Shown piece after piece: positions 15,900-24,505 of a stretch of 32,996 nt of DNA (positions are counted from its first letter, which is position 1; each line of letters opens with the position of its first letter). The notes under the pieces are model-generated. The model was not told where the DNA came from. It searched no databases and saw nothing but the letters and a program-made list of their open reading frames with translations. The stretch comes from an uncultured Pelagibacteraceae bacterium (GTDB taxonomy: Bacteria > Pseudomonadota > Alphaproteobacteria > Pelagibacterales > Pelagibacteraceae), in NCBI GenBank assembly GCA_902588855.1, contig CACIQS010000009.1, forward strand, positions 1 to 32,996, given 5' to 3'. The position numbers were made by a program, and so were the translations under genes.

Positions 15900-17978
15900 C
15901 TATACTCTTTGCCAAAAAATTTTATCTGAACTAGCTAAACCAACGGAAGATAGCATATACTTTGAAATTACCTTGTTATTCATATATTTGTGGTATTTTA
16001 GATATCCAGCTTTAGCTATTTTGGATCTTAAATTATCATTTTTACTGTAGAATTTTATCTTCGAAATTAAATCTTTTTTATTTTTGTAATAAACAACTTC
16101 ATTGGATGAAAAAATTTTATGAAAATTTGTTTTATTATTTATAAAAACCAATAAACCATTTCCTATTAGAGATGAAATTCTATCACTTGAATATAAATTT
16201 TGATAAGAACCTCTACTAATATTAAGTCCCATTTTTGCTTTAGATAGATAGTGGTAATAATTTGAACCCCAAACAGGTTCAAAATTATTTACACCAAACT
16301 TAGCGAATTTATTTTGTGGTAATTCATTTATTAAATCATTAATAAAATTTTCTCTTTCATCAGATTTTCCTTTTTTAAGAATTCCTCTATTTTGACCATG
16401 ACTTATAGCCACAAAAACATCATACTCTAAATATTTATTTGAATAATTATGATAACAATCCATAGAACTGTCGACAGGGTTTGGAATAAACTCTATTTTA
16501 TTATAAAAATTACTTTTCCTAAAAATATTTGGAGATGAAGTAATAAAACACTTATCAACAAAGCTAAGATTTTTTATAAAATTTTTTTTTGTTTCTTTAT
16601 TTAAAAATTCTGGAGATATTGAGTCTATATACCAGGATATGATTTTAATATTATTTTTTTTGCAATAGTTTATTACTTTTTCATGAATATTAAATACATG
16701 ACCTAAAATAATTAAATTAGGTGAAAAATTTTTTAATGTATTTAAAATTTTATCATTTAATTTTTCAATCGGGTTGAAAGGTTGAAATAAAGATCTATTG
16801 TTTTTTAAAAATAATCGATCACTTATAGTTTGAACTGTATAATTATTTTTTATTAAGCCGTTATTTATTTTATTAGAAAAAGAATAAAATAATCTACCAT
16901 CAGCATTCTCGTTAAAGTTAGCTATATGTAAAATTTTAATATTTTTGATTTTATGATTAGTTTTTAAATTAGATAAAGTTTCATCTCTTATATTATCTAG
17001 TTTTTTTGAAATTAGTTTCAAATCAAAATCATTATTTTTATAAAATAAGTTTTGTTTTTTTCTTAAAGATTTCTTATCTGAGGTATACTTTTTAAGAACT
17101 TTTAATATTTCAAATGGTGTGTTTTTTTTTAACACTATTGAAATATTTTTTGATTCTTCTAATCCGCCTTTATTAGATATTATTGGTAAACATTTTCTAC
17201 TACTAGACTCAATTGCTATTCTTCCTAGAGGTTCATTCCAAACAGAATTCCCTATAGATATTTCAGATTTTGAGTAATATTGTAAGACATCCGAATTTTT
17301 CTTATAACCAACTTCATTTACTATTTTTTTATCAGGAAAAATATTTTTTCTAGCTTCATTGCCTATAGCTATAAAATTCCAAGTAGGATCTATCTTTTTA
17401 AATTTTTCTGCAACATCACAAAATATATGATAACCTTTAGCTTCGTTTAGTTTTCCAACAAATAAAATATTTTTTTGTTTTCTTTTTAAATTAATTTTTT
17501 TAGATTTGATAATTCCATGATGAACAATCTCAGTGTTAGTAACATTTATATTTCTTAAAGTGGAAAAAAAACGTTGTTGAATCCACCTACTTATAAAAAT
17601 TATTTTATTGCATTTTAACAAAATACTCTCTCTTTCACTAGAATTGATAGAGCCTCTTAAAGAAAGTGGATCATTATGAAATATAAGATTAATTTTAGCA
17701 TTAGGAAAATATTTACTTATATAATTCACATATTCTGGTCTATTGTGGATCTCAATTATATTAATTTTCCTGTTTTTGTTTTGCTTGCAAAAATTTAATA
17801 TGTAGTTTCTGTTTCTAAAAATTTTAGATTTATCAATATTATCTGATGAAATAATTTTTATTTTTTTTTTATATTTAGAAAATTTTGTTGTATCCTTTAC
17901 ATATATAGATACAGCTCCAGCTTGTTTCGGTAATAAACTTTCTTTGTATGGTAAAATAATATAAATATCTTTATTCAT
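15900..17978 (-). CDS. Two-domain glycosyltransferase: N-terminal GT4-like plus C-terminal CgeB/Glyco_trans_1_2-like
   Basis: N-terminal NILFVGKLNEAKGYHIFCDVAEKF and NEPLGRIAIESSSRKCLPIISNKGGLEES (GT4 E-x7-E region). C-terminal from about residue 350: KILHIANFNENADGRLFYSF...PNLIILGHVFNI...WYIDSISPEF...ISRGSYQNLYSSDRISSLIGNGLLVF. Confidence 0.82.
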   Translation of the reverse strand: MNKDIYIILPYKESLLPKQAGAVSIYVKDTTKFSKYKKKIKIISSDNIDKSKIFRNRNYILNFCKQNKNRKINIIEIHNRPEYVNYISKYFPNAKINLIFHNDPLSLRGSINSSERESILLKCNKIIFISRWIQQRFFSTLRNINVTNTEIVHHGIIKSKKINLKRKQKNILFVGKLNEAKGYHIFCDVAEKFKKIDPTWNFIAIGNEARKNIFPDKKIVNEVGYKKNSDVLQYYSKSEISIGNSVWNEPLGRIAIESSSRKCLPIISNKGGLEESKNISIVLKKNTPFEILKVLKKYTSDKKSLRKKQNLFYKNNDFDLKLISKKLDNIRDETLSNLKTNHKIKNIKILHIANFNENADGRLFYSFSNKINNGLIKNNYTVQTISDRLFLKNNRSLFQPFNPIEKLNDKILNTLKNFSPNLIILGHVFNIHEKVINYCKKNNIKIISWYIDSISPEFLNKETKKNFIKNLSFVDKCFITSSPNIFRKSNFYNKIEFIPNPVDSSMDCYHNYSNKYLEYDVFVAISHGQNRGILKKGKSDERENFINDLINELPQNKFAKFGVNNFEPVWGSNYYHYLSKAKMGLNISRGSYQNLYSSDRISSLIGNGLLVFINNKTNFHKIFSSNEVVYYKNKKDLISKIKFYSKNDNLRSKIAKAGYLKYHKYMNNKVISKYMLSSVGLASSDKIFWQRV

Positions 17979-18234
17979 CTTTGAAAAAATTTGATTTTAT
18001 TTTATTTCTTAAATTATAATTCTTTTTTAATTTAAATTCACCCTTCATTGCATCACTTTTAAAATTATATCTTTTTAAATAAGCATATTCCCATTGTTTT
18101 CCTCTAGTAGCTTTAGCACCTTTTGATGAATTATGATCGACCAATCTTTTAATAATATTTGATGTATATCCAACGTAAGATATAATTTTGTTGTTTTTTT
18201 TAGTTACAATTAGATAAACGTAATATGATGACAT
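17971..18234 (-). CDS. Small GIY-YIG nuclease-domain protein
   Basis: YYVYLIVTKKNNKIISYVGYTSNIIKRLVDHNSSKGAKATRGKQWEYAYL...DAMKGEFKLKK: GIY-YIG fold (YVYLI...YVGYTSN...R..H; E in helix). Confidence 0.87.
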   Translation of the reverse strand: MSSYYVYLIVTKKNNKIISYVGYTSNIIKRLVDHNSSKGAKATRGKQWEYAYLKRYNFKSDAMKGEFKLKKNYNLRNKIKSNFFKDE

Positions 18235-18237
18235 AAA

Positions 18238-18312
18238 TGGCGGTCCCTAGGGGAATCGAACCCCTCTTTCGAGGATGAAAACCACGTGTCCTAACCGATA
18301 GACGAAGGGACC
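18238..18312 (-). tRNA. tRNA-Glu (anticodon TTC), CCA encoded
   Basis: GGTCCCTTCGTCTATCGGTTAGGACACGTGGTTTTCATCCTCGAAAGAGGGGTTCGATTCCCCTAGGGACCGCCA; cloverleaf arms assigned by hand. Confidence 0.95.
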
Positions 18313-18355
18313 AAAATGCTGCTTTTATTGTATAAATAATGATTAATCAAGCTTA

Positions 18356-19300
18356 TCATATTAATTTTTGATTTAATTTTACAACCTTTTTAAAGCCTGA
18401 GTGTTTATGTGTCACTAAGGTTTCTGAAATAATTTTATCTTCATCAGTTTTAATACCTGATACCAAATCGCCCGATGTAATTCCTGTTGCACAAAAAATT
18501 GAGTCTCCTTTAATAATTTCATTTAAATCATATTTTTTTGAAAGATCATTTATACCCATTTCTCTAGCTCTTTTTTTATCTTCATCTGTTTTAAACAAAA
18601 ATCTACCTTGAAAACCACAATCAAATGCATCTAAAGCTGCAGCAGCCAAAACACCTTCTGGTCCACCTCCTGTTCCTAAAAAAATATCTACAGAGTATTT
18701 TTCATCAGTTACTAGTAATGCTCCAGAAACATCGCCATCAGATATAAATTTAATTTTAACTTTTAAATCTTTTAATTCATTAATAATTTTATTATGTCTT
18801 GGTCTTTCTAAAATACATGCTGTTATATTCTCTGGTTTTTTATTCAAGTATTCGCTTAGATTAAGAATATTTTTTTTAACTGAATAATCTAAATCAACAA
18901 CATTTTTTTCTTTTACTTTGGTTGAGATTTTTTCCATATAAGTTTCAGGAGCTTTAAATAAATTGTCTTTTTCTGCAATTGCAATCACTGATAGAGCACC
19001 TGGCAAATTGTTTGCTGCAAAATTAGTTCCTTCTAATGGATCGACAGCTATATCGATCTCAGGTCCATTATTTGTACCAAGTTTTTCTCCAATATATAAC
19101 ATAGGCGCCTCATCTAATTCACCTTCACCTATAACTATTTGACCTCTTATATCTAGATTATTTAATTCAGATCTCATGGAGTCTACGGCTGCTTTATCAG
19201 CAGCAATTTTGTCTCTCTTACCAATAAAATATGATGATGCTATTGCTGCTTTTGATGTTACATTAACAAATTTATCAATAAATTTTTTATCGATGGCCAT
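18356..19300 (-). CDS. glpX: Class II fructose-1,6-bisphosphatase
   Basis: GQIVIGEGELDEAPMLYIGEKLG...DIAVDPLEGTNFAANNLPGALSVIAIAEK...FLGTGGGPEGVLAAAALDAF...GITSGDLVSGI: GlpX. Confidence 0.95.
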   Translation of the reverse strand: MAIDKKFIDKFVNVTSKAAIASSYFIGKRDKIAADKAAVDSMRSELNNLDIRGQIVIGEGELDEAPMLYIGEKLGTNNGPEIDIAVDPLEGTNFAANNLPGALSVIAIAEKDNLFKAPETYMEKISTKVKEKNVVDLDYSVKKNILNLSEYLNKKPENITACILERPRHNKIINELKDLKVKIKFISDGDVSGALLVTDEKYSVDIFLGTGGGPEGVLAAAALDAFDCGFQGRFLFKTDEDKKRAREMGINDLSKKYDLNEIIKGDSIFCATGITSGDLVSGIKTDEDKIISETLVTHKHSGFKKVVKLNQKLI

Positions 19301-20292
19301 TAGGCTTTTTTATCAATTAAATCTTCTTGTATAATTTTTGACTCAAACTCTCTTAAACGCTTATATACACTTGCAAGTTCAATTATAGTGGGCCATGCCT
19401 TTAATATATATTGCATAGAACCTTCAACTCTTCCAAAAGCTCTAATTATCTGTTGCATTACACCAAGTGTAACTGCTCCAGCAACAATAGCGGGTGCTAA
19501 AAAAACATATGCTGATAGTACATTTGCTTGCAAATATGCAATTCTGCCAATATTGAAATATAGGTATCTTATATAACTTAAGAAATGAATACTTCTTACC
19601 CCATCAAATAATTCTTCGATAGTTTTTGGACGTATTGTTCCATCATCCTCTGCTATTACAAGTATTTTTCTATAAGCAGCTTCTTTTTTTTGAAGATCAT
19701 ATTCTACACCCACTAATCTTAAAATTAAACCAAGCAAAATCAAAAATATTGTTCCACCCACTGACCAGATTAAAGCACCTACTATCAATCCATAATCCCA
19801 GTCACCGAAGAAAAAAATTGGAATTCCAACACTTAAACCAAATAAAATTGGCATAAATTCTACTAGTATCATTAAAGCCTCAATTAAACTTGTACCAAGC
19901 GACTCCATTATTCTTGAAAATTTAATAGTATCTTCTTGAACCCTTTGTGCAGCACCTTCTATTTTTCGAGCTTTATCATATACGCTATGATACCATTCAA
20001 CCATTGCAGTTCTCCATCTAAACAAGTAATGTGAAGTAAAAAAACTCACTATAACAGCTACACCAACATACATAGCGGCTAAAGTTATAAAGGATAATAA
20101 ACTAGCCCAATATTCATCAATAGTTATAGAGTTTGGTGCTCCTAAGGCTTTTTGTATCATATCGTAAAACTCACCAAACCATTCGTTAATTTTAACATCT
20201 ATTTTAACCTGTATCCAAAGAGAAGATAAAATTATTGCCGAACCAAACCATGACCATAAATACCAATGCTTTTGAGTAAAAAATCTAAACAT
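19300..20292 (-). CDS. sbmA: SbmA/BacA-family peptide transporter
   Basis: FFTQKHWYLWSWFGSAIILSSLWIQVKIDVKINEWFGEFYD...RWRTAMVEWYHSVYDKARKIEGAAQRVQEDTIKFSRIMESLG: SbmA_BacA family. Confidence 0.92.
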   Translation of the reverse strand: MFRFFTQKHWYLWSWFGSAIILSSLWIQVKIDVKINEWFGEFYDMIQKALGAPNSITIDEYWASLLSFITLAAMYVGVAVIVSFFTSHYLFRWRTAMVEWYHSVYDKARKIEGAAQRVQEDTIKFSRIMESLGTSLIEALMILVEFMPILFGLSVGIPIFFFGDWDYGLIVGALIWSVGGTIFLILLGLILRLVGVEYDLQKKEAAYRKILVIAEDDGTIRPKTIEELFDGVRSIHFLSYIRYLYFNIGRIAYLQANVLSAYVFLAPAIVAGAVTLGVMQQIIRAFGRVEGSMQYILKAWPTIIELASVYKRLREFESKIIQEDLIDKKA

Positions 20293-20295
20293 TTT

Positions 20296-20577
20296 TTATT
20301 TTAAAAAGTTATCTGCGTAAGATTTCTTTACAGTTTTTCTTTTTCTAGGTTCAATTAGTTCAAAATCAATTTTCTTTTTTTTTGCATAATTTATAGCAAG
20401 TTCTTTTGATGAAAATTCTAATTTTAATTCTGAATAAGTATCAGATGAACTTTCCCAACCCATCAATGGATTCTTTGTTGGATCTTTAGTTTTAAATTCT
20501 AATACCCAATTATTACTTTTTGCTAATCCAGATTGCATAGGATTTTTATTTGGAATGTAAATAATAGCTTTTTTCAT
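20296..20577 (-). CDS. NDUFS4-like / ETC complex I subunit-domain protein
   Basis: IYIPNKNPMQSGLAKSNNWVLEFKTKDPTKNPLMGWESSSDTYSELKLEFSSKELAINYAKKKKIDFEL: conserved NDUFS4 (ETC_C1) pattern. Confidence 0.92.
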   Translation of the reverse strand: MKKAIIYIPNKNPMQSGLAKSNNWVLEFKTKDPTKNPLMGWESSSDTYSELKLEFSSKELAINYAKKKKIDFELIEPRKRKTVKKSYADNFLK

Positions 20578-20582
20578 AATGA

Positions 20583-20659
<77 letters not shown>

Positions 20660-20753
20660 ATCGAAGTACTAATACAGTAGTTATTGATAATTTCAATGTA
20701 TAAAGAAGACTAAATTAAAAGAAATTTGGGTAAAATCTGTTATATAACGAAGC

Positions 20754-21248
20754 ATGATAATTACTTGTCCAAATTGTAATAAGAAATTCAAAATTGACAA
20801 TTCTTTAATTCCAAATGAAGGAAGAGATTTGCAATGTGGATCATGTAATCATATTTGGTTTTATGAAATCAAATATGAAAATGACGAAGTTTTAAAGCTA
20901 AACGATGAAATCAAAAGTAAAGACGTTGAAGCCAAAGTTGAAAAGAAAGAAAGAAAAATAGAAAAGAAAAAACAAGAATTTGAAAAAATTAACACTAAAT
21001 TAAATAATGAAAACGAAAATATTTTAAAAAAGCAAAAAAATAATACTTTATCTAAAAATACAGCAAATAATGGAATTAAGTTTTTTTCTTATTTAATTGT
21101 ATTTATTATATCTTTTGTAGCTTTAATAATTTTACTTGATACCCTGAAAACTCCACTAATTAAAGTGTTTCCTGGACTAGAAATTATATTATTTAACCTT
21201 TTTGAAACATTGAAAGATATAAAACTATTTATTATAGACCTAATTTAA
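20754..21248 (+). CDS. MJ0042-type zinc-ribbon protein with C-terminal TM segment
   Basis: MIITCPNCNKKFKIDNSLIPNEGRDLQCGSCNHIWFY (paired CxxC), charged linker, then FFSYLIVFIISFVALIILL. Confidence 0.88.
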   Translation: MIITCPNCNKKFKIDNSLIPNEGRDLQCGSCNHIWFYEIKYENDEVLKLNDEIKSKDVEAKVEKKERKIEKKKQEFEKINTKLNNENENILKKQKNNTLSKNTANNGIKFFSYLIVFIISFVALIILLDTLKTPLIKVFPGLEIILFNLFETLKDIKLFIIDLI

Positions 21249-21252
21249 TTTT

Positions 21253-22434
21253 ATGATTAATTATATCTCTAAACCTTTTAGGTGGTTTTTTAAATTAGAA
21301 GCTGCAAGTGGATTGGTATTATTGTTTGCTGCAATAATTGCATTATTTATAAGCAATTCTGGACTAGCAGATTTATATTTTGCTACTCTAAACAAATATT
21401 TATTTATAGGTATTAATAATTTTGGATTAAAATTATCAGTATTGCATTGGATCAATGATGCCTTAATGGCAATTTTCTTTTTCTTTGTTACTTTAGAAAT
21501 TAAAAGAGAATTTTTACAAGGAGAGCTTTCCAATATTAAGCAAGCTTTATTACCAATCATTGCTGCAGTAGGAGGTATGTTGGTTCCTGCATTATTTTAT
21601 GTCTTCATAAATTTTGGTGATAGTGAAACATTAAATGGGTGGGCAATTCCATCAGCTACGGATATCGCTTTTTCATTAGGAGTTTTATCTTTGTTGGGTA
21701 AAAGAGTTCCTTTATCATTAAAAGTATTTTTAACAGCATTGGCTATAATTGATGATTTAGGAGCAATAGTAATCATCGCCCTATTCTATTCTGGAGATTT
21801 GAGTATTAAGTATTTAACTTTAATGTTATTAGCTTTTATTGTTCTATTATTAATTAATAAATTTAACATTAAAAAGTTTCTACCTTATTTGGTTGTGGGA
21901 CTATTTCTCTGGGATTTTACGCATAACTCAGGAATACACGCTACTATTGCTGGTGTCTTGTTAGCTATGACAATTCCTCATAGAAAAAAAGAAAAAGATT
22001 TTTCTTTATTAATAAAAATTGAACATGCAATTAGTCCATATGTTGCTTTTGGAATAATGCCTTTATTTGCATTTGCAAATGCTGGAGTATCTCTTGAAGG
22101 TTTATCGTTCGCTTCATTACTTGATAAGGTTCCATTAGGCATTGTGCTGGGATTATTCCTTGGTAAACAACTAGGTGTTTTTGTGTTTTCTTACGTATCT
22201 ATAAAATTGAAGGTGGCTCAAATGCCAAATGATACAAGTTGGTATAATTTTTATGGTGTAGGAGTACTTACTGGGATTGGATTCACCATGAGTTTATTTG
22301 TTGGAAATTTGGCTTTTGTTGAAAACATGCAATATATGGATGGTGTAAAAATAGGTGTATTAACTGGTTCATTGTTATCCACTTTATTTGGTTATTTTTT
22401 AATATTACTTACTCCCAATAAACCGAGTAAATGA
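21253..22434 (+). CDS. nhaA: Na+/H+ antiporter NhaA
   Basis: ASGLVLLFAAIIALFISNS, WINDALMAIFFFFVTLEIKREFLQGELSN, GWAIPSATDIAFSLGVLSLLGKRVPLSLKVFLTALAIIDDLGAI: NhaA with conserved IDD. Confidence 0.97.
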   Translation: MINYISKPFRWFFKLEAASGLVLLFAAIIALFISNSGLADLYFATLNKYLFIGINNFGLKLSVLHWINDALMAIFFFFVTLEIKREFLQGELSNIKQALLPIIAAVGGMLVPALFYVFINFGDSETLNGWAIPSATDIAFSLGVLSLLGKRVPLSLKVFLTALAIIDDLGAIVIIALFYSGDLSIKYLTLMLLAFIVLLLINKFNIKKFLPYLVVGLFLWDFTHNSGIHATIAGVLLAMTIPHRKKEKDFSLLIKIEHAISPYVAFGIMPLFAFANAGVSLEGLSFASLLDKVPLGIVLGLFLGKQLGVFVFSYVSIKLKVAQMPNDTSWYNFYGVGVLTGIGFTMSLFVGNLAFVENMQYMDGVKIGVLTGSLLSTLFGYFLILLTPNKPSK

Positions 22435-22973
22435 GAAAAGTAATATTTCTCTTATCTATAATTATGTTTTTTTTTAAAACTTCAGCTAGTGCAAACTATG
22501 AAAAAAAAATTTATGACTTCAGCATAGAGAGTATAACTGGTGAGACAATTAATTTTAAAGATTACAAAAATAAAGTTATTTTAGTTGTGAATACAGCAAG
22601 CTATTGTGGGTTTACTAAACAATATGATGAATTACAGGAATTGTGGGATTTATATAAAGAAAAAGGTTTGATTGTTCTTGGTGTTCCATCTAACTCATTT
22701 AATCAAGAAAAAAGTAATAATGCTGATGTAAAAGAGTTTTGTGAAGTAAATTTTAATATTAACTTTCCTCTTACAACTATTACAGAGGTAAAAGGCAAAA
22801 ATTCACATGAAATTTTTAAATGGGCAAAAGAAAATCATGGAAAATCTGCAGTCCCTAAATGGAATTTTCATAAAATTCTAATTAATAAAGAAGGCAAAAT
22901 AGAAGATACTTTTGCATCAATGACAAAACCAATGTCAAAAAAAATAATTAAAGCTATAGAAAATATCTTATAA
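22431..22973 (+). CDS. Glutathione peroxidase family protein, exported
   Basis: N-terminal signal peptide; VILVVNTASYCGFTKQYDELQELWDLYKEKGLIVLGVPSNSFNQE...WNFHKILINKEG: Cys-type GPx. Confidence 0.93.
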   Translation: MRKVIFLLSIIMFFFKTSASANYEKKIYDFSIESITGETINFKDYKNKVILVVNTASYCGFTKQYDELQELWDLYKEKGLIVLGVPSNSFNQEKSNNADVKEFCEVNFNINFPLTTITEVKGKNSHEIFKWAKENHGKSAVPKWNFHKILINKEGKIEDTFASMTKPMSKKIIKAIENIL

Positions 22974-23747
22974 GTTTATAGTTAATCCATCATGTGCTGG
23001 AATAATATTTTTAGGAAGCATTTTTTTGAGCACCTTATAATCTAATACTGGTGACAAGTTTGTAAGAATAGCTTTTTTGGGCTTAAATTTTTTAATTATA
23101 GCTAGTGAAGACTCTAAATTAAAGTGGGAAGGATGAAAATTGTACCACAAGCAATCAATGATTAAATATTTTAGATTTTTAAAATACTTATGATCTTTGT
23201 TATAAATTTTACTTACATCACTTATATACGCTAATTTTTTATCAATTATAAAGCAATTTGATTTAACCTTACCATGTTCAACCATAATTGATTGAATACA
23301 AATCTTTTTATTATTATTTTTTGTAAATATTTTTTTTGGTAGTTTATTGAGTTTAAGGGTTGCAGGATATTCTTTTGAATAGCTTTTAAAAATATAAGAA
23401 AATGTAGAATTAAGGTATTTAGAAGTATATTTATCAGCGTAAACATTAAGCTGTTTTCTGCTGTTTATATAAAAAGATCTCAGATCATTTATTCCATGAG
23501 TTTGATCGCCATGCATATGAGAATATAACACTTTAGTAATTTTTTTTATTTTATGTCTTAAAAGTTGCTGACGTAGATCAGGAGATGTATCTATGAGGAT
23601 ATTTTCATTTGTGGTTTTTATTAAAGCTGAACATCTTGTTCTATAATTTTTTTTATTTTCAGGATCACAGTTACCAAAAAAACCATCTGGTCTTGGTACA
23701 CCCATTGAACTACCACAGCCTAAAATTATAAATTGCATTAATATCAA
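22968..23747 (-). CDS. MBL-fold metallohydrolase (PhnP-like)
   Basis: MQFIILGCGSSMGVPRPDGFFGNCDPENKKNYRTRCSALI...ILIDTSPDLRQQLL...LYSHMHGDQTHGINDLR: MBL motif HxHxDxxHG. Start may be 23738. Confidence 0.9.
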   Translation of the reverse strand: MILMQFIILGCGSSMGVPRPDGFFGNCDPENKKNYRTRCSALIKTTNENILIDTSPDLRQQLLRHKIKKITKVLYSHMHGDQTHGINDLRSFYINSRKQLNVYADKYTSKYLNSTFSYIFKSYSKEYPATLKLNKLPKKIFTKNNNKKICIQSIMVEHGKVKSNCFIIDKKLAYISDVSKIYNKDHKYFKNLKYLIIDCLWYNFHPSHFNLESSLAIIKKFKPKKAILTNLSPVLDYKVLKKMLPKNIIPAHDGLTINL

Positions 23748-24505
23748 TTAAAAAAAAGTTTATTAAAGTTATCTGTAGTTTTTTTGATAAGATCTTCTTT
23801 GGATATATTTTTAATTTCAGCTAATTTTGCAGCAGTAAAATCAATGAATGATGGTTCATTTTTTTTTCCTCTTTTAGGAACGGGTGCTAAAAAAGGACTG
23901 TCTGTCTCAATTAAGATATTATCCATTGGAATAGATTTGAACGTATCTTGTAAATCCAAAGAGTTTTTAAAAGTAATGATGCCACTTGCCGAAAAGAATG
24001 AATTTAAAGTCATTAGTTTTTCTGAAAATTCTTTAGACCCAGTAAAACAATGCATCAAAATTTTAAGGTTTTCATTTTTATATTCATTTAAAATCTCAAA
24101 AGTTTCTTTTTCTGCATTTCTTGAATGAACAATTAATGGAATGTTGGTTTTTATGGATGCATCTATATGTTCTTTAAAACTTGCTATCTGCTTATCTTTT
24201 TCACTATTATTATAATAAAAATCTAACCCAGTTTCTCCAATTCCAATAATTTTAGAGTTTTCATTGAGACTTTCAATGATCTGTTTTGAAGTGATAATAT
24301 TTGTAGAACTTTCATGAGGATGAATACCAATAGTACCATATATCATCTCATCTTTATTAATTAAATCTTTTACTCTAGAAAAACTTTCAAATGAAGTTGA
24401 GATAGTAAGTAATTTTTCTATACCTACTTCTTTTGATCTTTGTATTACATTGGCTAAATCACTTAATAATGGCTCATGATCTAGATGACAGTGTGAATCA
24501 ATCAT
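23744..24505 (-). CDS. TatD-family DNase
   Basis: MIDSHCHLDHEPLL...TIGIHPHES...IGIGETGLDFYYN...LIVHSRNAEKETFEIL...MHCFTGSKEFSEKLM...ILIETDSPFLAPVPKRGKKNEPSF. Confidence 0.95.
   Translation of the reverse strand: MIDSHCHLDHEPLLSDLANVIQRSKEVGIEKLLTISTSFESFSRVKDLINKDEMIYGTIGIHPHESSTNIITSKQIIESLNENSKIIGIGETGLDFYYNNSEKDKQIASFKEHIDASIKTNIPLIVHSRNAEKETFEILNEYKNENLKILMHCFTGSKEFSEKLMTLNSFFSASGIITFKNSLDLQDTFKSIPMDNILIETDSPFLAPVPKRGKKNEPSFIDFTAAKLAEIKNISKEDLIKKTTDNFNKLFFN

Noticed and set aside
19388-19856. Two plus-strand ORFs opposite sbmA
   Set aside because: Low-complexity antisense frames; sbmA frame is clearly conserved.
21261-21560. 99-aa minus ORF opposite nhaA
   Set aside because: Antisense shadow of conserved NhaA N-terminus.
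23784-24128. 114-aa plus ORF opposite tatD
   Set aside because: Longest shadow ORF but fully antisense to conserved TatD motifs; no independent evidence.
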